Shown in pieces: positions 16,598 through 25,034 of a stretch of DNA of 64,000 bases. Under the pieces are notes generated by a model. The model saw only the letters and a list, made by a program, of their open reading frames with translations, made no database searches and had not been told where the DNA came from. Position numbers and translations under genes: made by a program. Source of the DNA: Nitrospirales bacterium (GTDB lineage: Bacteria > Nitrospirota > Nitrospiria > Nitrospirales > UBA8639). Each line of letters starts with the position of its first letter. Position 1 is the stretch's first letter. The DNA lies in assembly GCA_031315865.1 (NCBI GenBank), contig JALDRJ010000002.1:186001-250000 (forward strand). The letters are read 5' to 3'.

Positions 16598-17427
16598 TTT
16601 TTCACCTGACGAAATACCTCGCCATCGTCATCTGCCTCATCGCATGGGTGAGTTGTCGGGAAACATCAGCGACACACCCCACGACCACGAAACTCGTGAT
16701 CACAGGGTCAAGCACGATCGCGCCCCTTGTCTCGGAGATCGCTAAACGGTTTGAAGCGCAACATCCGGACATTCGCATCGACGTCCAAACAGGAGGATCC
16801 TCACGCGGGATCGCCGATATCCGTCGCGGTCTTGCAGACATCGGAATGGCTTCCCGCAAGCTGAAAGAAGAGGAGCGGGATCTCTATGGAACCGTCATCG
16901 CCCATGACGGGATTGGGTTGATCGTGCACCGGTCAAACCCTCTTACGTCTCTTGATCATGATTCGATCGTGAGAATCTACACAGGGGAAATCACCAACTG
17001 GAAAGCCGTCAACGGTATCGACGCTCCCATTACAGTGGTCAGCAAGAGCGAGGGACGCGCAACGCTCGAATTATTCTTGCAACATTTCCAACTTTCAAGC
17101 TCACAAATCAAACCTCAGGTCGTCATTGGAGATAATGAACAGGGCATCAAAACCGTCGCTGGAAACCCCCATGCCATCGCGTTCGTATCCATTGGGACAG
17201 CTGAATATGACGCGGCTCAGGACGTTCCGATTAAATTACTGTCGTTTGGGACGATTCCCGCTTCTCTTGCAGAGGTTCAGGCCGGCCGTTTTCCACTGTC
17301 ACGCCCTTTAACCTTGGTCACAGGAACACGTCCGACGGGTAATGTCAGCAGATTTATTGATTTCGCCACATCAACGGATATTCATGATCTGGTCAAACAT
17401 CATTACTTTGTCCCCCTCAACGGGTGA
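16594..17427 (+). CDS. pstS: Phosphate ABC transporter substrate-binding protein (compact pst set)
   Basis: A periplasmic phosphate-binding lipoprotein: signal peptide with lipobox-like AWVSC, then the PstS fold with the ligand loop ITGSSTIAPLVSEIA and TGGSSRGIADIRRGLADIGMASR. The C-terminal region shows SEGRATLELF, the usual second phosphate-contact segment. The start at 16594 lies inside the arsR stop. It belongs to an arsR-pstSCAB operon lacking a Pho box. Arsenate, a phosphate analogue, is an alternative ligand to consider given the regulator. Confidence 0.88.
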   Translation: MIFHLTKYLAIVICLIAWVSCRETSATHPTTTKLVITGSSTIAPLVSEIAKRFEAQHPDIRIDVQTGGSSRGIADIRRGLADIGMASRKLKEEERDLYGTVIAHDGIGLIVHRSNPLTSLDHDSIVRIYTGEITNWKAVNGIDAPITVVSKSEGRATLELFLQHFQLSSSQIKPQVVIGDNEQGIKTVAGNPHAIAFVSIGTAEYDAAQDVPIKLLSFGTIPASLAEVQAGRFPLSRPLTLVTGTRPTGNVSRFIDFATSTDIHDLVKHHYFVPLNG

Positions 17428-18262
17428 CCGCCTCCTCTTTCTCTCGCTTCGCAGTCTCGCGGGACTCGTGGGGATTCTCGTCTTTGGCATTTTTACATTT
17501 CTCATCATCGAAGGGTTTCCCGCGATTCGTGACGTCGGTCTCCTCGCCTTCGTGACGGATTCATCCTGGCACCCAACCGAATATCTGTACAATGTGACTC
17601 CGATGGTGGCGGCCACGCTACTGGTATCTGCCGGGGCGGTGCTGCTCGCCACGCCATTGGGCATACTCCTCGCGCTGTTTTGTCAATATTATGCGCCCAC
17701 GAACATCGCGAGAGTTTACCAGCATTTTATCGAGCTATTGGCCGGCATTCCTTCTGTCGTGTATGGACTGTGGGGGCTCGTCGTGCTTGTTCCTCTCATC
17801 GCCAAACTTCACACTCCAGGATCAAGTCTGTTAGCCGGCATGCTGATCTTGACGGTCATGATTCTGCCGATCGTGACGCTCGTCAGCCAGTCAGCGCTTC
17901 AGCAAGTCCCGAAAGACCTCACGCAGAACGCGGTCGCATTGGGGCTGACTCGTTGGAGTATCATTCGCCACATCATTCTCCCGACGGCAAAGCCGGGAAT
18001 CCTGGCAGGCGTGATTTTGCAAACAGGGCGAGCCCTTGGTGAGACCATGGCCGTTTTGATGGTTTGTGGCAACGTCGTTCAGTATCCTTCAAGTGTATTC
18101 GACCCCATTCGCACCCTGACGGCGAATATCGCCTTGGACATGGCCTATGCGACAGGCACTCATCGCGCGTCCCTCTTTTTCATGGGCTTGCTTCTCTTGC
18201 TCATCGTCTTGGGCCTCGTCATGATGGCGCAACACTCCAGCAGACATCATGCCTATCGTTAG
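17384..18262 (+). CDS. pstC: Phosphate transport permease PstC (compact form)
   Basis: An inner-membrane permease with six transmembrane helices and the binding-protein-dependent transport motif VALGLTRWSIIRHIILPTAKPGILAGVILQTGRALGETMAVLMVCGN. Starts inside the pstS 3' end; ATG 17384 is preferred because the N-terminal helix follows at a normal distance (an ATG at 17342 is possible). About 292 aa, the usual size, unlike the enlarged PstC at 53.7 kb. Confidence 0.9.
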   Translation: MIWSNIITLSPSTGDRLLFLSLRSLAGLVGILVFGIFTFLIIEGFPAIRDVGLLAFVTDSSWHPTEYLYNVTPMVAATLLVSAGAVLLATPLGILLALFCQYYAPTNIARVYQHFIELLAGIPSVVYGLWGLVVLVPLIAKLHTPGSSLLAGMLILTVMILPIVTLVSQSALQQVPKDLTQNAVALGLTRWSIIRHIILPTAKPGILAGVILQTGRALGETMAVLMVCGNVVQYPSSVFDPIRTLTANIALDMAYATGTHRASLFFMGLLLLLIVLGLVMMAQHSSRHHAYR

Positions 18263-19109
18263 TCCATCACCCCAACGGCACGATACGTTCTCTGCCTTCA
18301 TCGTCTGGACCGTCGCTGGACTGTTTGGAGCCTTTTTTCTTTGGCTTACAGGAGACGTGTTGTGGCACGGCTTCGCGCATCTGTCTTGGAACTTTTTCAT
18401 GCAGTCGCCAGTCGATGCGGGACGTCAAGGAGGCATCGGTTCCATCCTCGTCTCAACCGGGCTCATTCTTCTCGTCTGCATGATCGTAGCCTTACCTCTT
18501 GGACTTGCCACGGCGGTGTTTCTTTCGGAATTTACCGCGTACGCCCATGCCACCTCGCGCTATGTCCAGCGAAGCCTGGATGTCTTGGCGAGCGTTCCGT
18601 CTATCGTTTTTGGACTATTCGGCAATGCCTTGTTTTGCCAGGTACTGGGGCTCGGTTTTTCCATTCTTGCTGGCGGCCTCACGCTGGCCTGCATGATCCT
18701 GCCCATCCTGATTCGCACGACAGAACAGGGATTCCGTGCGCTGCCGCATGAGTATCGTTCTTCCGCTGCCGCCTTGGGCTTGACGAAACGGGCAACGATC
18801 CTTCACGTGTTACTGCCCGGCGCGCTTCCTGCACTGATCATCGGCTTTGTCCTGGGGCTGGGACGAGCCATAGCCGAAACGGCCGCGCTGATTTTCACGA
18901 GCGGGTACGTCGATCGAATGCCGGAATCTCTGCTGGATTCCGGCAGAACCTTGTCGATTCATATTTATGATCTGTCGATGAATGTTCCAGGAGGAGACCA
19001 AGCTGCCTATGCGACAGCTCTCGTCTTGATTTTCTGCCTGCTCATTATCAACGGTCTATCCAATCGGGTTTCCGCACGTTGGACAGACAAGAGGATGCAC
19101 ATCGCATGA
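18249..19109 (+). CDS. pstA: Phosphate transport permease PstA (compact form)
   Basis: Partner permease with six helices. The EAA-type loop is AALGLTKRATILHVLLPGALPALIIGFVLGLGRAIAETAALIFTSG. The start overlaps the end of pstC by 14 bp and the stop overlaps the pstB start (ATGA). At 286 residues it is of standard length and has no extra periplasmic domain. Confidence 0.9.
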   Translation: MPIVSPSPQRHDTFSAFIVWTVAGLFGAFFLWLTGDVLWHGFAHLSWNFFMQSPVDAGRQGGIGSILVSTGLILLVCMIVALPLGLATAVFLSEFTAYAHATSRYVQRSLDVLASVPSIVFGLFGNALFCQVLGLGFSILAGGLTLACMILPILIRTTEQGFRALPHEYRSSAAALGLTKRATILHVLLPGALPALIIGFVLGLGRAIAETAALIFTSGYVDRMPESLLDSGRTLSIHIYDLSMNVPGGDQAAYATALVLIFCLLIINGLSNRVSARWTDKRMHIA

Positions 19110-19951
19110 GTTCTCAAGCCAGGCTTGACCGAAAGCAACCGCCTTCCCCCTCGAAAATTCTGTCCATCTCGCCATGTTGCGACCCTAACCCGTTCATTCA
19201 AACAAAAAATCTCTCGCTCTGCTATGAAAACCAGCCAGCGTTTCAGGATATATCGCTCACGATTCATCGCGGATGCTTGACGGCCATCGTCGGCCCGTCA
19301 GGAAGCGGAAAAACCAGCTTTTTGTTATGCCTCAATCGCCTGATCGATCTCATTCCTGGCTCTCAGGTATCAGGGAAGGCCCGCTTAGCCGGGTTGGACC
19401 TTCTTTCCCCACACATCGATGTGTTGCAACTTCGCCGACGAGTGGGGCTCATCTTCCAAAAACCCAACCCGTTTCCGATGTCTATTCACAAAAATCTGGA
19501 TTTTCCCCTCAAAGAGCATGGAATCGGTACCTCTTCGATTCGACGGGACCGAATCAAAAAAACGCTCATGGATGTCGGGCTTTGGCAAGAGGTCAAAGAT
19601 CGACTCGACGCGCCGGCCTTGAGTTTATCCGGAGGCCAACAGCAACGTTTGTGTATCGCTCGGGCTCTCGTGCTGTCCCCGGATGTCCTCTTAATGGACG
19701 AGCCATGTAGTGCGCTAGATCCGTTGTCCAGCGGGGTGATCGAGGATTTGCTGTTTAGCCTGCGGGGGCAATATACGGTACTCATCGTCACGCACAATCT
19801 CGGCCAGGCGCGACGATTGGCCGATTATGTCGGAGTGTTTTGGCCTCATCAGGAAGGTGGACGCTTAATAGAATTCGGGACGACGACACAGATATTTGAG
19901 ACTCCTCAACACGAACTCACGAACGCCTACATCAATGGGATCCGGCGTTGA
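19106..19951 (+). CDS. pstB: Phosphate transport ATP-binding protein PstB (compact set)
   Basis: ABC ATPase with Walker A GPSGSGKTS, Q-loop in GLIFQKPNPFPMSIHKNL (typical of PstB), signature LSGGQQQR, Walker [14 protein letters not shown] and H-loop THNLGQ. ATG 19106 overlaps the pstA stop. The N-terminus has about 30 extra residues before the domain. Last gene of the arsR-pst operon; no phoU follows it. Confidence 0.93.
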   Translation: MSSQARLDRKQPPSPSKILSISPCCDPNPFIQTKNLSLCYENQPAFQDISLTIHRGCLTAIVGPSGSGKTSFLLCLNRLIDLIPGSQVSGKARLAGLDLLSPHIDVLQLRRRVGLIFQKPNPFPMSIHKNLDFPLKEHGIGTSSIRRDRIKKTLMDVGLWQEVKDRLDAPALSLSGGQQQRLCIARALVLSPDVLLMDEPCSALDPLSSGVIEDLLFSLRGQYTVLIVTHNLGQARRLADYVGVFWPHQEGGRLIEFGTTTQIFETPQHELTNAYINGIRR

Positions 19952-20081
19952 TTCTTGCCATAGTCAGCACCTCGTATTTCGTATAACGCACCTTCCTTCC
20001 CTTCGATACACGCCACACGTTCAACCTTTCGACCACACTTGATCGCGTACATGATTCTCGCTCGACCGCTCAAACCTTTAC

Positions 20082-20137
20082 ATTTTACGGCACTTTGATT
20101 CGTCCGTAACACCGCTGTAACAAATGTGCTCTATGCT
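20082..20137 (+). promoter_or_regulatory. Pho box and -10 of the porin promoter
   Basis: Four 7-bp units spaced exactly 11 bp: ATTTTAC (20082), CTTTGAT (20093), CCGTAAC (20104), CTGTAAC (20115). Exactly 10 nt after the last unit is TATGCT (20132-20137), a good -10. This is the PhoB-activated layout of four half-sites replacing the -35. The transcript would start near 20144. Confidence 0.8.
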
Positions 20138-20217
20138 CAGGTCGAACTGAGTACACGAACCATTGCGATGGAATGCGATGAAATATTCTCTATACATCAA
20201 CCAATTAGGAGGTTTGA

Positions 20218-21609
20218 ATGATCACTGCCAGCATGAAAGTCATGGCTCTCATTTTTATGCTCTTGTATGGGAGCATTCTCACAACCCCAGCCTTTGCCGG
20301 AGATACCCTTGCTGATGTGCTCCGGGAAAAAGGCACGATTTCCAAAGAGGACTACATCCGCATTCAGGCCCATGAGGAGAAACAAGCTGCGGAGATGAGC
20401 AAAAAGAAAAAAGATGATGAAGTGAAAGTTGGATGGGGCAAAAAAGGTTTTTCTCTGACGACAGCGGACGGACTCTTCAGCACGTCCATTCAATGGAGAT
20501 TCCAAGGCCGCTATTCGTACCCGGAGAGCGGAGACCCCCGAACGGTCAGTGCCTTCAATGACCAAGACGAACAAAACTTTGAACTCCGACGAGTCCGGAT
20601 GAAAGTCGGGGGATTTGGGTATAAGCCCTGGATCCAATATTATTTCGAAATGGATTGGCAACCCAGCAGAGCCTCGGGTGAGGATTCGAACGACTCTGCA
20701 CCCCGGTTACTCGATTGGCGCATCATGCTCGAGAAATTTCAATGGCTGCAGCTCCAGATCGGTCAATGGAAAGTTAACTACAACCGCGAACGGGTCGACT
20801 CCTCCGGAAAACAGCAATTCGTCGAGCGCTCGATCGTCAATCGGGTGTTTACGATCGATCGTCAAGTGGGTGTCATGATCCAAGGCCATCTGGCGCCGGG
20901 AACCTTCGCCGATTCACGATACTATCTCGGCGTGTTTAATGGATCTGGCCGAGGCGAGCTGAACGATGATGACCAGATGATGTACATGGGACGCTTTCAA
21001 TGGAACTTCCTGGGCAGGGATCTCAAATGGGAGCAGAGCGACACAGAATATCATGAAAGGCCTGCCGGAAGCGTGGCATTCGGTGCGTATACGACGACCG
21101 GAAAGTGTACTCGATGGTCATCGAGCGGTTGCGGAACCTTGTCCAGTCCCGATTCTCTGGGAAACGCGTTTACGAGCGACTCCAACGCCGCCAATGGTCA
21201 ATTCCGTGTCGAAGGGATGGTCGAGGAATTTGCGTTTAAATGGCGAGGACTATCGATTCAACATGAATATCATTGGAAACAAGTCAAAGACTCTGGTGGA
21301 GGCATCAGCGGCGTTCCGAGTTCCAAGACAAATCTCATGGGAAGTTACTCGCAGATTGGGTACTTTCCTCATGGCTTGATCCCGGCCATACCGAAACCGT
21401 TGGAAGTTGCATTTCGATATGCCTTCGTCGATCCAAATGTTTTTGCCAAAAATGACAAACGCCAAGAGTTTACCTTCGCGACGAACTGGTTTTTTGCCGG
21501 GCATCGAAACAAACTGACCCTGGACGTCTCTTACCTCACACTGGCCGTCCCAACCGGTAAAGATTTAATCGAAGAACGAATCCGACTCCAATGGGACGTC
21601 TCGTTCTAA
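20218..21609 (+). CDS. Phosphate-selective porin (OprO/OprP type)
   Basis: An outer-membrane beta-barrel for anion or phosphate uptake. A signal peptide ends at about residue 27 (TTPAFA). A short coiled-coil and Lys-rich segment (EEKQAAEMSKKKKDDEVK) is followed by amphipathic strands ending in Phe (IRLQWDVSF), the usual C-terminal barrel signal. GGAGG lies 7 nt before the ATG. Its own Pho box is upstream and a terminator follows, so it is a monocistronic phosphate-starvation gene. Confidence 0.88.
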   Translation: MITASMKVMALIFMLLYGSILTTPAFAGDTLADVLREKGTISKEDYIRIQAHEEKQAAEMSKKKKDDEVKVGWGKKGFSLTTADGLFSTSIQWRFQGRYSYPESGDPRTVSAFNDQDEQNFELRRVRMKVGGFGYKPWIQYYFEMDWQPSRASGEDSNDSAPRLLDWRIMLEKFQWLQLQIGQWKVNYNRERVDSSGKQQFVERSIVNRVFTIDRQVGVMIQGHLAPGTFADSRYYLGVFNGSGRGELNDDDQMMYMGRFQWNFLGRDLKWEQSDTEYHERPAGSVAFGAYTTTGKCTRWSSSGCGTLSSPDSLGNAFTSDSNAANGQFRVEGMVEEFAFKWRGLSIQHEYHWKQVKDSGGGISGVPSSKTNLMGSYSQIGYFPHGLIPAIPKPLEVAFRYAFVDPNVFAKNDKRQEFTFATNWFFAGHRNKLTLDVSYLTLAVPTGKDLIEERIRLQWDVSF

Positions 21610-21639
21610 CGTAAGCGGCGCACTCCTCCGCTTATCTTC

Positions 21640-21680
21640 GACTGCCCCTCTTCCCATCAGGAGGGGCAGTCGTACCTTTT
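21640..21680 (+). terminator. Rho-independent terminator after the porin
   Basis: GACTGCCCCTC (21640-21650) pairs perfectly with GAGGGGCAGTC (21661-21671) around a 10-nt loop and is followed by a T-rich run (CCTTTTCTTCTT), 30 bp after the porin stop. Confidence 0.85.
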
Positions 21681-21697
21681 CTTCTTGAGAGTCTTCT

Positions 21698-22348
21698 TTA
21701 TGGAATGTCCATGTAGGACACGGCTGCATGCCACGGTTCTCCCTTCAGCTTGTCAAACCAACTCAAGCGTTGAAGCTTGACCATAAACTGACTCGGCTCA
21801 AACACCAATCGTCCTGGCTCTGGGCTTATTGGCTCCAAAGGACGCAGTCGAAATGGAGCTTCGTACTCGGAATTGTCCCTCCAAATCAGTGTTTTCACGT
21901 TATAGTTACTTAAAATCATATGGAACGTCTGGTCTTTGACAAAGATGCCCCCCGAAGTCGTGGCTTCGTACAGTTCTGAAATTTCAGCCGTCTCGAAAAA
22001 GGTCACGATCTCTTCTGGAGTCGCCTGTTGAAGACCCTTGACGAACAACGGGGCGAAAAACTCGGCTTCTCGATCACTCAACGCGCGATGACGAACGCCC
22101 GGACTCGAATAGGCCGTCTCTTCTTCTTCCACGTAAAACCCTTTCAGCATTTTTGTCATCCGCTCCACAGAAATCGTCGCGGGGTGCGAATACCCTTGTC
22201 CCGACTCATCGGACGAGACGGTTTTTAGCCGCACAACACGTTGAGGGCTATCGTAAATCGTCACGGTAAAAAATTGCGGAGTAAAACAGCTCACCACGCC
22301 TCCACACAACGCGATCATCATTCCTGTCAATACGGCAATTGGTTTCAT
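21698..22348 (-). CDS. Putative lipoprotein, unknown
   Basis: The preferred start is ATG 22348, with GAGGAGG immediately upstream. It gives a signal peptide with lipobox-like GGVVSC (Cys at about 21). The body is beta-rich (FTVTIYDSPQRVVRLKTVSS, GRLVFEPSQFMVKLQRLSWFDKL). No family recognised. It is convergent with the porin and separated from it by the terminator. Confidence 0.7.
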   Translation of the reverse strand: MKPIAVLTGMMIALCGGVVSCFTPQFFTVTIYDSPQRVVRLKTVSSDESGQGYSHPATISVERMTKMLKGFYVEEEETAYSSPGVRHRALSDREAEFFAPLFVKGLQQATPEEIVTFFETAEISELYEATTSGGIFVKDQTFHMILSNYNVKTLIWRDNSEYEAPFRLRPLEPISPEPGRLVFEPSQFMVKLQRLSWFDKLKGEPWHAAVSYMDIP

Positions 22349-22493
22349 GACCCTCCTCTTCTCGTGATATGGCTTAGACACACATTGGCTGTCCATTTGA
22401 AACGGTTCTGTACCCAGGGCGTTCATCACAGACTCGACTACTATAGTGAAAGACACGATCGCTGTTCAAAATCGGATACGATCCTCTCGAAAC

Positions 22494-22549
22494 ATTTTAC
22501 ATAGATGACACGTCTCAGTGACACGAAAGTAACAGGAATCTCCTAAGAT
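22494..22549 (+). promoter_or_regulatory. Pho box and -10 of the CBS-psiE promoter
   Basis: Units on an 11-bp grid: ATTTTAC (22494), ATGACAC (22505), CAGTGAC (22516), AAGTAAC (22527). A 10-nt spacer then leads to TAAGAT (22544-22549). Same geometry as the porin site. The start codon at 22605 is 55 bp further on. Confidence 0.78.
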
Positions 22550-22604
22550 ACATTCTCAAGAAGTCGAGTTTATCATTTTATTCTCTTAACGAAAGGAAAA
22601 TCAC

Positions 22605-22991
22605 ATGGTCCACATCCATGATGTGATGAAACGGGACATCGTCACGGTCGAGGATCGCATGTCTGTCTCATCTGTCGCAAACCTCATGCGCATTCAGAGG
22701 ATTGGCAGCGTACTCGTCAAACGCGAAGGAGAAATCGTCGGAATCGTCACGGAATCCGACATCGTTAGAAAGGTCGTCTCGATGCATCGATTCGCGGAAT
22801 ATACTCCCGTGCATCGAATCATGAGCAAACCCGTCATTTGCATCGATGAAGATAGTCCGATCTTCGAAGCTGCTGACTTGATGGACCGGTCTCACATCAG
22901 ACACTTGGGCGTCGCCAATCGTCATGATGGAATTATTGGCGTACTTTCGGTCCGTGACTTATTGCACCCGGTAGCCATCGATGAATTCTAA
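22605..22991 (+). CDS. CBS-domain protein, Pho-controlled
   Basis: A 128-residue Bateman module: MVHIHDVMKRDIVTVEDRMSVSSVANLMRIQRIGSVLVKREGEIVGIVTESDIVRKV and a second CBS in MSKPVICIDEDSPIFEAADLMDRSHIRHLGV. Likely an adenosyl-ligand sensor, soluble and cytoplasmic. AAGGAAA is 6 nt upstream. It sits directly behind a Pho box and overlaps or abuts psiE, so it is probably induced by phosphate limitation. Confidence 0.88.
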   Translation: MVHIHDVMKRDIVTVEDRMSVSSVANLMRIQRIGSVLVKREGEIVGIVTESDIVRKVVSMHRFAEYTPVHRIMSKPVICIDEDSPIFEAADLMDRSHIRHLGVANRHDGIIGVLSVRDLLHPVAIDEF

Positions 22992-23031
22992 AAGACTCGA
23001 TATTTCTACACACAAGGAGAACCAAGCATTT

Positions 23032-23511
23032 ATGACCTATCTTCAATCAGGCCTATCCGCATTAGGACGATCATTCGCCATCGATATGACTCAATTCTGG
23101 ATCCAGGGCGTCAAAGTCATCCTCAGCCTTTTGATTCTCACGATCTTGACCGCCCTGGCAGGCGGCACACTCATGACGTTCATAGGACTCCAATCACTCT
23201 TCACCGAACCATTAGAGATTGCAATGCGGCAAGTCATCGTGAATACGCTGCTTCTCTTGGCCATCGTCGAAGTCCTGAAAACGACACTCACCTACTTTTC
23301 TGAAGGTCGGGTGAAAGTCACGTTTATCGTTGACACGATTCTCGTCGTCATGCTGACGGAAGTCATTTCACAATGGTTCAAAGAAGCGCATATGATCCAG
23401 TGGGGCATCCTCGGCGGGATCATTGCTACACTCGCACTCACTCGCGTGATAGCGGTCCAATGGTCACCCACAAAAATCGATGACCGTCCTGACTCATCCA
23501 TCACGACCTAA
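23032..23511 (+). CDS. psiE: PsiE-family phosphate-starvation membrane protein
   Basis: A PF06146-type protein with four transmembrane helices and the hallmark segment LAIVEVLKTTLTYFSEGRVKVTFIVDTILVVMLTEVI. Its biochemical function is unknown in any species. ATG 23032 has AAGGAG about 12 nt upstream; ATG 22981, which overlaps the CBS stop, is an alternative that adds 17 residues. Co-transcribed with the CBS gene from the Pho promoter, matching the starvation-inducible naming. Confidence 0.85.
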   Translation: MTYLQSGLSALGRSFAIDMTQFWIQGVKVILSLLILTILTALAGGTLMTFIGLQSLFTEPLEIAMRQVIVNTLLLLAIVEVLKTTLTYFSEGRVKVTFIVDTILVVMLTEVISQWFKEAHMIQWGILGGIIATLALTRVIAVQWSPTKIDDRPDSSITT

Positions 23512-23646
23512 TCGGGCCAGAAATCTTCTCCCCCAGCCCTCCATTCATTTTCTGCATGCGGCATCATTCCTTCCCTTCCCTCCTCACGTTTCTTCAAGCC
23601 CACGTCTCTCCCGTCAGGGGGTGCGTTATGGTATGCTGCCCCCATC

Positions 23647-24150
23647 ATGCGATGCATTTTGTTCAGACATGGGATCGCTGTTGACCGTGAAGAATGGCGT
23701 GGACATGAATGTGATCGTCCATTGACGAATGGCGGATACAAAAAAACGTGTCAAGCGGTAGAGGGCCTCGCGGTGGTATCGCCAGGCATCACGCACATAC
23801 TCTCCAGCCCTTTCGTTAGGGCTCTAGAAACCGCTCAAATTATCAAGGACGTGTTAGGGTTGAAAGAAAAAGTCCAAACCTGCCAGGCACTCGTGTATGA
23901 TCACGCGCCACTCCAAATGTTTCCGATCCTGACCAAATTTCCGGATGAGTCTTACCTTATCTGTGTGGGGCATGAACCGCATTTAGGGCAACTCGCGGGG
24001 TTGATGATCGCAGGAAAATGCCTTCCAGGCCTATCCCTCAAGAAGGCTGGAGCCTGTGCCATTCAATTTCAAGTAAGGCCAATAATTGGGGCAGGCCTAT
24101 TGGAGTGGTGGCTGAAACCTGGTCAACTACGGCGATTAAGCCGATCATAA
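23647..24150 (+). CDS. sixA: SixA-type phosphohistidine phosphatase
   Basis: A histidine-phosphatase-superfamily protein: catalytic LFRHGIA (RHG, residues 7-9), SSPFVRALETAQII with the supporting Arg, and the late VGHEPHLGQL His. SixA removes phosphate from phosphohistidine on phosphotransfer proteins. Length of 167 residues is typical. No clear ribosome-binding site precedes the ATG. Confidence 0.85.
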   Translation: MRCILFRHGIAVDREEWRGHECDRPLTNGGYKKTCQAVEGLAVVSPGITHILSSPFVRALETAQIIKDVLGLKEKVQTCQALVYDHAPLQMFPILTKFPDESYLICVGHEPHLGQLAGLMIAGKCLPGLSLKKAGACAIQFQVRPIIGAGLLEWWLKPGQLRRLSRS

Positions 24151-24187
24151 ACCATCAGCAAACTGGGACAATGAAGGCCATCGACTG

Positions 24188-24565
24188 TTATCGTCGATCC
24201 ATCTTCAACGTACCTGAGACTTGAACCCCGTCCTCAAGAGTAAACTTGGGCGTTGATATGGCTCCTTCCACGATCGCGGGGGCCAATAAATCAACCTGCC
24301 GGCAAGCCATGATATCTCCCCGAATCGGCCCTTGCGTAATGAGATGGTCTGCCCGAATATCCGCCACAATCACGGCGTCTTTTCCGATATGAAGAGTTTG
24401 ATCAGTGTGGATTTCTCCTTCCACGTACCCGTCAACTCTTGCCATCCCGCGAACATGGAATATTCCCTGCACATGCGACCCTTTGCTGATGTACAATTCA
24501 AAGGACTGATCACGGCCTAGGATCTTCTGGTTGCTGCTTCCGGAGTTAACGATCTCCTTTCGCAT
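24188..24565 (-). CDS. Bactofilin
   Basis: A polymer-forming cytoskeletal protein with a right-handed beta-helix of short repeats: VQGIFHVRGMARVDGYVEGEIHTDQTLHIGKDAVIVADIRADHLITQGPIRGDI. Bactofilins polymerise without nucleotide and organise cell-envelope processes. AAGGAG precedes the ATG by 7 nt. Single gene, 125 residues, with disordered ends as usual. Confidence 0.88.
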   Translation of the reverse strand: MRKEIVNSGSSNQKILGRDQSFELYISKGSHVQGIFHVRGMARVDGYVEGEIHTDQTLHIGKDAVIVADIRADHLITQGPIRGDIMACRQVDLLAPAIVEGAISTPKFTLEDGVQVSGTLKMDRR

Positions 24566-25034
24566 AGGTGCACTCCTTTCATCTTATCCGCGTCAACTGA
24601 CGGCAAGAACCTACATACAAGGACGCCGCCATTGATCCAAGAAAACACTCTTCTGTGCGTCAGCTTACGGGAGGATAGTGAAGGAAAATGGCGAGAAACA
24701 ATTACCCATTCGGGTGGTTATAACCGTTTCCAGTGATACCGAAACGATCCAGCGCTCCCTTGTACGCCTTTGCTCCTCAAGACGTGAGAGAAACATCCAT
24801 GTGTGTCATGATATCCAAACGGGTATCACCTTCCGCTTCTGACAACGTCATACCGCGCGAGGTTTGTCGTCTGTATCGATTGGAACGTATTTGGATTCGC
24901 TATAACACATACGCCATGTGATCATAAGCTTGAGAGAGCATACTCATGACTCAGGGAAAGGCTTCCAAGAGCAGGCTTCTCTTCATCAAAAGCGCTTTGG
25001 ATTACAGGAGAACGCAGACTGAACGGACAGGCTA
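24566..25034. other. Non-coding interval of 470 bp
   Basis: Lies between divergent bactofilin upstream DNA and the end of ppx. The only frame over 60 codons (24733-24921, plus) has poor composition and no ribosome-binding site. No Pho units, hairpin or RNA gene recognised. Confidence 0.4.
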
